Shown piece after piece: positions 18,136-25,766 of a stretch of DNA of 26,145 nt (position 1 is its first letter; each line of letters opens with the position of its first letter). Source of the stretch: Gracilariopsis chorda (lineage: Eukaryota > Rhodophyta > Florideophyceae > Gracilariales > Gracilariaceae); contig NBIV01000685.1 of the NCBI GenBank assembly GCA_003194525.1, positions 1-26,145 on the forward strand, given 5' to 3'. The notes under the pieces were generated by a model. It did no database searches, was not told the origin of the DNA, and saw only the letters and a list, made by a program, of their open reading frames with translations. Both the position numbers and the translations under genes were made by a program.

Positions 18136-19977
18136 ATGGGTGATAAAAGCGCGTGCTTTGTCTCCGGTTCTCCGGTAAATCCCTCTGCACCAGAGTCATC
18201 AAGCACACAAACGACAACAACAGCCACCCTCCAAAAGGGACAAATGAACGACGACAACCATATCAACAGCCACAGCCAACCGCCGAGACTTCTCGGGCGG
18301 TACACCACCGGTTTCCGGTCAGTTCCCCTGCCTCAGGGCGATCGAAATCCGGTACAACCGGGGAATATGGCTGCTGCAGCCGACCATCCCTTCGCACTAC
18401 CACCTTCGGTGGTGTCCTCCGGAACCACTCCGGTGTCCAACTGGCCAACCTACAACACCCTGGTGGGGCTCAACCCGATGAATCGGAATCACGCGTCGCG
18501 CCTGCGCCTTGCCCCGTGGTTTCACCCGGTCGCTGTCCTCAATGAGGGGTTGGTCACCGCTTATGCGGATGGTTCAGACACCCTTCCGGGGGATCTGCCC
18601 AGAGCAGTCACCACATCGTGGGATTGGCGGCACCGGATTGCGATTCCGCGTCACCACCTCCGAAGAAACTCGGGCGAGACCGTCGCTGCGGCGCAGACCG
18701 CGTTGACGCGGATGGCGTACCAACGGCAGAGCCGGGCTCCATTCGATGTACCGGTCCCACCGGAGTTTGGCTTCGACGTTAGCTACTTCCGCACTCGCGG
18801 GGAGATTGGGTACGGCGAGAACCTGTTCCGCCTCGAGACCCTCGCTTGGAGGAATTTCCCCGCAGCGCGGCAAGAGGCCCTTTGCTGGGAGCGACCGATT
18901 ATTCGGGCGGAGTTCAGGTACCTTCCCCGGCAATACCGGTCCAACTTTCTCCAAAACTTCATCCGCTACGAGCGGCGTTGGCGATCCCGATTCGGGTACT
19001 TTATCCCGTATCAGAACGTGGAGATAGAGCGGATTGCGCCGCCTCACCGACTAGGTCGGTATGTAGCACTCCCCGAGTGGTGGCGCTTCCATGAAGCCTG
19101 CCGGGGGTGCTACATAGAACTCCCGCCGGTACTTACGTACCTCGGTTCGCTGCTCATGCAGGATCCCCGGTCGGGGTTGTGGTCCGTAGTGGTTACGGAG
19201 TGGGCGGCCCGCAGTGCGGCTTATATCCTCAACGAGGCGTACGACCAGTATCGTCTCTGGTTCCTTCAACCGCGTGTGCGGGCAGCGATCCGAAACCTGG
19301 ATCTTCGCATCCCCCTTGGGGGCCAGGCCAACAATGAAGAGGTCCTCCAATTACTTGGGTACATCGACAGCGTTAGCTGGAGTGAGGTCCCGCTGGAGCA
19401 AAGCGGTCGTCTGGATGGCGGCAGCGGTAACACCGGTGGTCCGGGACTCGGTAGAAACACCGCCCTTGCGGGGGATTTTATCTACTTCGACCCCTGGGAG
19501 TTCCGGGAAATTTCCTCCGAGGAGGCGCGAGAGCTTCGCGATACGCCCCGGCATGTGCCGGAAGACCACCCGGTGGGGTACGTCGATTCTGACGACTACT
19601 ACCGCGCATACGGCGGGGATGACCCAATGGTCGATAACGAACCGGAAGAACCCGGGGAGATGGACGTAGAGGAAACCGGCGCTAGCGCGGAAGCTTTCCC
19701 AGAGGGGGTATCTCCGGCCGAGCCGGCTGCTGACCCTTCAACGGCAACTGCCGGACCTTCTATCCCCAGCGGGGTGACGGCGAATGAAAACGAAATCATC
19801 GCACGTTTCCTCCGGGGTGCCGGTCTTAGCGCTGCCGAGGTATCGGGGGATGTCACCACCATGGCGGACGCGTTGGCCTACCGCCTTGCTGGGGTTACGC
19901 CCCGGACGATGGGGGTGAGTGAAACCTCTAGTCCAGTTTCCTGGTTCTTCTTTCCCTGGCTATGCCAGTTAGTGTAG
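18136..19977 (+). CDS. 613-aa ORF of unknown function, antisense to the retroelement
   Basis: It is intact from ATG 18136 to TAG. It converges on pol, whose chromodomain frame ends 137 bp away, and starts beside the putative polypurine tract. Residues 1-100 are Ser/Thr/Asn/Gln-rich and probably disordered. Residues about 100-430 look globular and are rich in Arg, Trp, Tyr and Phe (ETLAWRNFPAARQEALCWER, RYERRWRSRFGYFIPYQN, LPEWWRFHEACRGCYIELP). Residues 430-560 are acidic with Gly and Pro. A small helical module (ENEIIARFLRGAGLSAAEV) is followed by a hydrophobic end (VSWFFFPWLCQLV). There is no signal peptide, zinc finger or polymerase motif, and I recognise no family. Known precedent: Ogre/Retand-type plant elements carry antisense ORFs between pol and the 3' LTR. 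The aromatic/Arg-rich core could bind nucleic acid, which is only a guess. The same mini-hairpins run through it. Confidence 0.8.
   Translation: MGDKSACFVSGSPVNPSAPESSSTQTTTTATLQKGQMNDDNHINSHSQPPRLLGRYTTGFRSVPLPQGDRNPVQPGNMAAAADHPFALPPSVVSSGTTPVSNWPTYNTLVGLNPMNRNHASRLRLAPWFHPVAVLNEGLVTAYADGSDTLPGDLPRAVTTSWDWRHRIAIPRHHLRRNSGETVAAAQTALTRMAYQRQSRAPFDVPVPPEFGFDVSYFRTRGEIGYGENLFRLETLAWRNFPAARQEALCWERPIIRAEFRYLPRQYRSNFLQNFIRYERRWRSRFGYFIPYQNVEIERIAPPHRLGRYVALPEWWRFHEACRGCYIELPPVLTYLGSLLMQDPRSGLWSVVVTEWAARSAAYILNEAYDQYRLWFLQPRVRAAIRNLDLRIPLGGQANNEEVLQLLGYIDSVSWSEVPLEQSGRLDGGSGNTGGPGLGRNTALAGDFIYFDPWEFREISSEEARELRDTPRHVPEDHPVGYVDSDDYYRAYGGDDPMVDNEPEEPGEMDVEETGASAEAFPEGVSPAEPAADPSTATAGPSIPSGVTANENEIIARFLRGAGLSAAEVSGDVTTMADALAYRLAGVTPRTMGVSETSSPVSWFFFPWLCQLV
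19915..19968 (+). other. possible 54-nt in-frame intron at the 3' end of the antisense ORF
   Basis: GTGAGT at 19915-19920, a pyrimidine-rich run (GGTTCTTCTTTCCCTGG) and TGCCAG ending at 19968 look like a small intron. Its length is a multiple of three and it starts on a codon boundary. Removal would delete the hydrophobic tail and leave Leu-Val-stop. It could instead be plain coding sequence. Confidence 0.25.
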
Positions 19978-19989
19978 TGTAGTATTGTG

Positions 19990-20015
19990 GGGAGCTAGCT
20001 GCTCCCTTGAATAAA
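19990..20015 (+). terminator. stem-loop and AATAAA after the antisense ORF
   Basis: GGGAGC (19990-19995) and GCTCCC (20001-20006) form a perfect stem with a 5-nt loop, followed at once by AATAAA (20010-20015), 33 bp after the ORF stop. This is a plausible polyadenylation region for a plus-strand transcript. Confidence 0.45.
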
Positions 20016-20113
20016 CTTTCCCGTTTAGAACGGTGCTTCTCGGTTGAGTTCCCCGTCTTCGACGGACCTGGTCTTGTTATCCTTTCCTTTCGCTCTCCGC
20101 TCGCGCGGCAACG

Positions 20114-21397
20114 TTACCCAACTTGGGCATTTACCAGCGTGGCTGGAGCTGCAGTTCCCGTTTGACGGTGGTATCGCACGACCTGCGACCGTGGGAGGTG
20201 TTCCATTGGCTCCCACGTATCCCCACTGGGGTCGTACCCGTACCAGCGGACGCGGTATTGTAGAATACCATCCTGGTCCCAGGTGTGTCCGACAAGTCGG
20301 TCTACTACGAACTCTCGTTCGTAGACCTGCCGGCCGTGCCGGGTGGTGGTTGTAATCCCTGGCGAGGGTTGCCCGCGGTGCGGTATAATGTCCCTTAGCA
20401 GGGTGTTCGGCGATAACTCCGACGTTGCCGTGCGCTGTCCTAGTGGCCGCTGCTCATGCAGGAAAATATCTCTCAAGAGGGTGTGTGGTGCCACGGTTTT
20501 CACCGGCAAGTCGTTCCCCAGAGGGGTGTCGTTGTTTCCGTCTTCACGGTAGGCCGGGCGAACCGCCAGTCGGCGGGGGACTTGGGTTCCGCCTTCGCGG
20601 TTGAGCGCACGAACCGCGAGTTTGCGGGAAGATGACCGCTCCTGCGGGATCGGCATTTCCACAATCCCCTGGGGGGTCCCGTGCGACACGGTGATTGGGT
20701 GGCAAACCGCCTCCCTGCCAGGCGCACGAGCGCTCTGCACCATACGTTCCGGCGATGCCGTGGTGTCCCCGGCTACTGACGGGTTGCCTGGGGCTAACTC
20801 CGGTACACCGGTATTTTGGTCAAAATTCCCCTCTGGGGGGTTCCGGGCAGGTGCCGATGACACCCTTTTCAGGGGAATTGCCGCTGAGCGCAGTGCACCA
20901 TCTCCGTGAGGAGGAGCAGCGTCCGGTACGACCGGTTTCGAGCGTGCGATGGCGCGCGTTATTCCCGAGTTCCTCGGTTCTTCGCCGCAGCGATGCGGGG
21001 GTTGGCGCAAATTATTCCCCGTAGCGGGGGCTTTGATTCCGTCAACGACGGGAGGCGTTTCCGGTGCTTGCGAGCCAGGGCTTAAAGCTTCGACTGCAGC
21101 TTGGCCGCCTTTTTCCCCAAGAGGGGTGTGGGTATTCCCCTGTGAGGCCGGCGTATCTGGGCGCCCCTTCTCCGCAGGGCGCGGGTCTGATCGACCTGAT
21201 TGAACCGCTTCCGCGGGGACTTCCGCCAACGGCGGCTTCGAGGCATCGGGCGATTGCCTTTCCGCTGCTGCGGTATTGGAGTGAGGCTTCTCGTTTTCCC
21301 GGGACAAACGGTGTATTTGCCGCTTTTGCAGGGCCTGTGCGTCTGGTTCCTGTTGCACAGCACTGCCCGGGAACGGGGGATTAGTGTCGCGTGACAT
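20114..21397 (-). CDS. pol C-terminal extension with chromodomain
   Basis: This frame overlaps the end of the RT/integrase ORF by 316 nt and lies -1 relative to it. Residues 1-350 are Pro/Ala/Arg-rich linker with short internal duplications (LLRDIFLHEQ and LLRDIIPHRG; LAVRALNREGG and LAVRPAYREDG). Residues about 360-410 (20320-20168) are a chromodomain: EREFVVDRLVGH, YRVRWYGYDPSGDTWEPMEHL. The aromatic positions expected to bind methyl-lysine are present (Phe in EFVV, Trp and Tyr in RWYGY). In chromoviruses this module follows integrase and steers integration towards marked chromatin. In an intact element it should be fused to integrase, so either a frameshift mutation or a -1 shift within 21397-21082 separates them. 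The ATG at 21397 could be fortuitous. Confidence 0.75.
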   Translation of the reverse strand: MSRDTNPPFPGSAVQQEPDAQALQKRQIHRLSRENEKPHSNTAAAERQSPDASKPPLAEVPAEAVQSGRSDPRPAEKGRPDTPASQGNTHTPLGEKGGQAAVEALSPGSQAPETPPVVDGIKAPATGNNLRQPPHRCGEEPRNSGITRAIARSKPVVPDAAPPHGDGALRSAAIPLKRVSSAPARNPPEGNFDQNTGVPELAPGNPSVAGDTTASPERMVQSARAPGREAVCHPITVSHGTPQGIVEMPIPQERSSSRKLAVRALNREGGTQVPRRLAVRPAYREDGNNDTPLGNDLPVKTVAPHTLLRDIFLHEQRPLGQRTATSELSPNTLLRDIIPHRGQPSPGITTTTRHGRQVYEREFVVDRLVGHTWDQDGILQYRVRWYGYDPSGDTWEPMEHLPRSQVVRYHRQTGTAAPATLVNAQVG

Positions 21398-24300
21398 ACT
21401 CCGTGCTCCACGGTCAGTGTTCCGTATGTTACGGTGTGTTTCCCGTTGCGACGGTGATATCGTTCCTCGAAAACGAGTGTTCTCCTCCCCTCCTTAGACG
21501 GAGCGGCGGGATAAGGGATAACATTCCCCGCCTGGCGGGTATAGATGCGCGCCAGTGGGGCAGACGTGGTAGGGGCGGGCGCTGAGGGGCCCGAATTACC
21601 CGGCTGAGCCGGTGAGTCCGACAGAGTCGGTAGGTCTGAGAGTCCCCGGCTGGGGTGTGGTAGTACCGTAGGTCTAGTACTCCCGGATTGTTCCGGTGTA
21701 GCGGAGTCCGTAGAAACGGGGTTGCCTGGATCCAGGACTACCTCTGACGAGGGAGGAGCGGCAAGGACAACACGATCACGGGAAATCCGTTCGTGCGTGT
21801 CCCCCATCTCTACCACGACAGTGTCGGTGTTAACAGAGATCACCTTGAAGGGTCCATCCGCCACAGGCGAGAGTTTGTGACGCTTCTCCCGTTCCGGGTT
21901 GTAGTATTCCTTCCTGATGAAGACGTAGTTATTTGCCCGAATCGGGGATGGTTTTCCTCGCACGCGAGCGTCAAAATCCCGCTTGTAAGCGGCTTGGGCC
22001 CGTGCCATAGACTTCCGCGCAGCGGGGACCAGCTTGGAAAGCCATCGCTTCCATTGCTGCCGGTAGATACCCACAGATGGGAAATTGTCCAAGGTAGCTT
22101 GGGGTTCCAGCGCCACAGGCGGGGGTGTTCTAGATAGAACTAACTCGAATGGCGAAACTCCGGTAGTCCGGTGTACCTGTGTATTGTACGCGTAGGTTAC
22201 CGCATCAGCGTAGAGATCCCAATTTGTTGGGTGGTCAGCGACGTAGGAACGTAACGCCGCGAGTAACGTCCGGTTAAACCGTTCAACTTGCCCATTACAC
22301 TGGGGGTGGTAGGTAGTCGTGAACAAGTTCTTGACATCCAGGATGCGACAAACATCCTGGAAGAACTTGCTCACGAACTGCTTCCCGTTGTCAGAGAGCA
22401 CCTCTACAGGGGGACCGTAGACAAAAATCCAGTGCGTCACCAGAGCCTGGGCCACCGTGAGAGCGGTTATCCTCCGAAGAGGGACAGTCCGTACCAGCTT
22501 AGAAAAGCGGTCGGTAATGACAAGTAGAAACTTGTTTCCACGTTTCGTGGTGAGTAATGGTCCGAGAATATCGATCGCGATAAACTCGAGCGGCGCCCTT
22601 GCGGGGAATAGTTTCATCTTCTTCGCATTTTTGCGGAGTTTGACGCGATTCTTCGCGCATTCGCTACAAAACCGCACAGTTGCGTAGCAATCCACCGCCA
22701 TTGCGGGCCAATAGAAATCCCTTCGCAGAGTTAGGTAGAGTTTCCTCCCACCTGGGTGACCTCCAATGGGGGCGTAGTGTGATAGATGTAACACCCGCGA
22801 TTGCAGGGAATGTGGTACCACAATCTGTGGGCGGGCTTCGACCTTTCTTACGAGGTAGCCTTTGTCGTTTACCCCGAAAGGGAGATCTTCACCACCGTTG
22901 ATACGGGCACGAATTCTCGTACAGAATGGGTCGCCGAATTGTTCTCGGATCATTTCTTCCGGTGATACCGGTACAAAGTTTCCCGGTAACGGGTTCTCAG
23001 ATTTATCTCGCGATGCGAGTAGTTCGTCAAAATCAGCATCCTCGTCCCAGGTTTCTGGCCTAGCCTCGACGGCATGTTCCGGATCATCCGGGTCTATAGC
23101 CATGAAGCATGGGACTTCATCATCCTCCGTTGGGAGTGCTTCCCCACTTGTGGGTAACCGCGATAAAGCGTCGGCCTGGGTGTTCTGCGCACCCTTTTTA
23201 TAAATGACTTGAAAGTCATATTCCGCGAGGCGGAGTCTCCAGCGCATGAGGCGTCCCGACGGGTCGGAGATATTCATCAACCACCTCAATGAGGAATGAT
23301 CCGTGTACACGGTGAAGTGAATTCCCATAAGGTAGGGGCGCAGAGTGGTCATCGCCCATACGACGGCGAGGCACTCTTTCTCCGATACGGAGTAGTTCCG
23401 CTCATGAACATTGAGCGATCGCGACCAATAACCAATTGGATGTCGTTCCCCCTCGGGGGTGGTTTGAAAAAGAGCACACCCGACTTGGTAGTCGCTCGAG
23501 TCCGTATCTACGGAGTATGGCAACCCAAGTTTTGGGAGATGTACGATTGGTGCTGATGTGACAGCCTCCTTTAAGGAGTTAAAAGCTTCCGATTGCTCGG
23601 GCGTAAATGTTCCCAGTTGTGGGGGGTTCCCCTTTCGCAACAACGCGTTCAGGGGCGCTGCAGTATCCGAAAAGTTCGGGATAAACCGTCGATAGACGTT
23701 GACCAGCCCCAGAAAGGAGCGCAGTTCCGTTTGAGTACGGGGTTCTTTCGCCTCAACGAGGGATTTGACTCGAGCTTTCTCGATCGCTAACCGTCCAGGA
23801 CGGATAATGTGACCCAGATACTTCACAGTATCTGTGAAAAACTCGCATTTCCTCAACTTGAGGGTAATTCCCGCATCGCGGAGTACGGTCAGCACGTCTC
23901 GGACGTGAGTGAGATGGTCGTCCAACGAGTTGGAGAAGATGATAATATCATCAAGGTAGACCAGACAACTCCGCCACTTAAAGCGGTTGAGTAGAATATC
24001 TACTGCACGCTGAAAGGTGGCGGGGGCGTTGGTTAACCCAAATGGCATCCGCTTGAAGCGGTACGTTCCTGCATGGCAGGTGAATGCGGTTTTGTCGCGA
24101 TCCTCCTGTCTGACAGGTACTTGCCAATATCCCCAATTGGCATCAAGGGCCGTGAACACGGTGGCGTCTCCAAGGGAGTCAATGCACTCGTCCATACGAG
24201 GGATGGGGTACGTGTCCCTAACAGTCACGGCATTGAGCCGGCGGTAGTCGACACAGAACCTCCAGGTTCCGTCAGCCTTTAAAGCCAGTACAACTGGGGA

Positions 24301-24747
24301 TGCCCAGGGCGACTGAGCGGGCTCAATCACACCTGCGCGGAGCATCTTGTCCACCTGGGACTGCTCCTCTTCCCGAGCTTTCGGACCTGCCCTGTAAGGG
24401 GGTTGTGCAACCGGTCGCGCACCGGGGATTAAATCGATCCGGTGTTCCGTTGCATCAATCTCGCCAAGCGAGCCATCCCACGTTGTGGTGAATTCCCGTA
24501 ACATAGTACGGAGTTTGTCGCGGTGCGACTCTGGCACGTGGCTGAAGTCCAGCGCTTCAAGTGCTTTTTTCCGGATCAATCCGGTCATTGCTCGATGGAG
24601 CATTGTCCTGTGGAACAGGTGTGGTTCGCAATTCTGAGTTACTCGGTATGTTCGACGCTGAAGTAGCGGTTTCCTCCCCCTCCTTAGACTTGACGTCTTC
24701 GGACGGCGGGGTGAACTCCTCAGAAGAGGTGGTAACTCCGAGTACAT
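21082..24747 (-). CDS. pol: Pol: reverse transcriptase, RNase H and integrase
   Basis: A 1221-codon open frame; the ATG at 24747 is internal to the real polyprotein. RT: motif A LDANWGYWQ with Asp202, FGLTNAPATFQ, and active site YLDD at 264-267. RNase H: Asp416 (DTDSS), Glu458 (SEKE), Asp483 (YTDH), Asp526 (ADALSR). Integrase: zinc site His657/His664 and Cys694/Cys697, then the catalytic triad Asp726, Asp786 and Glu822 (35 residues between the last two), and a GPY/F-like module (ADGPFKV, 963-969). After about 1000 it is Pro/Ser-rich linker. All catalytic residues are present, so this part looks functional. The protein copies element RNA into DNA and inserts it. It continues from the protease region in another frame and is followed by the chromodomain frame. 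The last ~105 codons, where the chromodomain frame overlaps, are probably read out of frame. Confidence 0.95.
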   Translation of the reverse strand: MYSELPPLLRSSPRRPKTSSLRRGRKPLLQRRTYRVTQNCEPHLFHRTMLHRAMTGLIRKKALEALDFSHVPESHRDKLRTMLREFTTTWDGSLGEIDATEHRIDLIPGARPVAQPPYRAGPKAREEEQSQVDKMLRAGVIEPAQSPWASPVVLALKADGTWRFCVDYRRLNAVTVRDTYPIPRMDECIDSLGDATVFTALDANWGYWQVPVRQEDRDKTAFTCHAGTYRFKRMPFGLTNAPATFQRAVDILLNRFKWRSCLVYLDDIIIFSNSLDDHLTHVRDVLTVLRDAGITLKLRKCEFFTDTVKYLGHIIRPGRLAIEKARVKSLVEAKEPRTQTELRSFLGLVNVYRRFIPNFSDTAAPLNALLRKGNPPQLGTFTPEQSEAFNSLKEAVTSAPIVHLPKLGLPYSVDTDSSDYQVGCALFQTTPEGERHPIGYWSRSLNVHERNYSVSEKECLAVVWAMTTLRPYLMGIHFTVYTDHSSLRWLMNISDPSGRLMRWRLRLAEYDFQVIYKKGAQNTQADALSRLPTSGEALPTEDDEVPCFMAIDPDDPEHAVEARPETWDEDADFDELLASRDKSENPLPGNFVPVSPEEMIREQFGDPFCTRIRARINGGEDLPFGVNDKGYLVRKVEARPQIVVPHSLQSRVLHLSHYAPIGGHPGGRKLYLTLRRDFYWPAMAVDCYATVRFCSECAKNRVKLRKNAKKMKLFPARAPLEFIAIDILGPLLTTKRGNKFLLVITDRFSKLVRTVPLRRITALTVAQALVTHWIFVYGPPVEVLSDNGKQFVSKFFQDVCRILDVKNLFTTTYHPQCNGQVERFNRTLLAALRSYVADHPTNWDLYADAVTYAYNTQVHRTTGVSPFELVLSRTPPPVALEPQATLDNFPSVGIYRQQWKRWLSKLVPAARKSMARAQAAYKRDFDARVRGKPSPIRANNYVFIRKEYYNPEREKRHKLSPVADGPFKVISVNTDTVVVEMGDTHERISRDRVVLAAPPSSEVVLDPGNPVSTDSATPEQSGSTRPTVLPHPSRGLSDLPTLSDSPAQPGNSGPSAPAPTTSAPLARIYTRQAGNVIPYPAAPSKEGRRTLVFEERYHRRNGKHTVTYGTLTVEHGVCHATLIPRSRAVLCNRNQTHRPCKSGKYTVCPGKTRSLTPIPQQRKGNRPMPRSRRWRKSPRKRFNQVDQTRALRRRGAQIRRPHRGIPTPLLGKKAAKLQSKL

Positions 24748-25648
24748 CGGCGGCTGTCATCTTCGTTGGCAGCATTCCCATAGGATGGGGGGTTACACTC
24801 CCAATTACTTGGTGTTTGACCAGATACTGGGGGTGTTTGCCAAGGTTGGCAACCAATATCCGGAAAGGAACATCCGGGGAAATGGAGACAATTCCATTAG
24901 CCAGCGCCAGCTGGGATTTCTCGTACAACGAGGCGAGGGGTTGTATAACCCGAAGACCGTGTTGACGGGAATTTACCTGTACCCAGACTTGGGACTCAGC
25001 CGGTATAGAAACCGAGGCAGCGACGCGGAGCTTGGTGGACTCGCGGGACGCGGGCGGTGGTTCCTGCGCAGCAGGGAGCGGAACTTGTTTCCGAGAGGAC
25101 CGCTTTAGCGGGCGGCGAAACAATCGGAACCGACGATCCGTCGTCAAGTTCTACACGCCTGAGGCGGGGCCTGATTGCGTCGACAAATCTGTCGCAGTAA
25201 TCACATCCCAGTATGACTGGTGCTGCCAGTGAACGGCAAACGATGAAGTCCAACTTCACCACAGATGTACCAAGTCTCACGACGAGGTCCACTGTGCCCA
25301 CCGTTTGTAACGGATTGTTGTTCGCATCCGAAAATGTCGGGGACCGCGTCAGAGCGGATACGCGACCGCACAAGCGGGGGTAACAATGATTCCACGACAA
25401 AGTTGGGGCCTGCAACCTGTATCCAGGACGGTGAGAAACCTCACCATAAACTGGGGGTCAAGGCCAAGGTCGGCATAGACCTTATAATTGCGCTTGGCCA
25501 AGACCAAGACTCTACCGGGAATCCGGGGATTTTTACTCCATATCCACGGGCGACGCAACACACCGAGGTGCGCAGAGTCCGCGTCAGCGGTGTCTTTCCT
25601 CGAGAGGACTTTCACCGGGGAGCGAGGCGAGGACGCCTCGGGCGCCAA
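24557..25648 (-). pseudogene. aspartic protease and protease-RT linker, split over four frames
   Basis: The order of recognisable pieces is clear although the frame changes. FLTVLDTGCRP is the protease active site (Asp-Thr-Gly, about 25420). NFVVESLLPPLVRSRIRSD follows at 25401-25345. Then FSDANNNPLQTVGTVDLVV and SLAAPVILGCDYCDRFVD are the flap and ILGxD region, then RRPLKRSS. The linker QVNSRQHGLRVIQPLASLYE and VPFRILVANLGKHPQYL, typical of Ty3/Gypsy elements, runs to a stop at 24557. RT follows in yet another frame. The changes fall near 25408 (CCCC), 25345 (CCCCG), 25119 (TTT) and within 24747-24560. Each needs one base to be skipped. The protease would cleave Gag-Pol; as read it is broken. 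Confidence 0.75.
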
Positions 25649-25766
25649 CAGCCTCAGTTTTTGAGGACGCCTCTCCCAAAGGGGAGACTCCCTCAGTTAG
25701 TTTTCCGCCTTCGGCGGTGGGTTGGTTTCCTCGACAACGAGTGCTTCATCCGTTGACGGGGGTTTC

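Noticed and set aside
17258..18136. CRISPR-like array of short palindromes
   Set aside because: The palindromes differ in sequence, spacing is irregular, and the setting is a eukaryotic retroelement.
18136..19977. Envelope-like gene
   Set aside because: No signal peptide, no full-length membrane segment, no cysteine pattern, and it is antisense to pol. Only a short hydrophobic tail is present.
24560..24575. A6-G run as a classic -1 slippery heptamer
   Set aside because: The RT frame is +1 relative to the linker frame, so a -1 slip would not reach it.
20343..24965. Many plus-strand open frames across pol
   Set aside because: They are shadows of the minus-strand pol, with no motifs of their own.
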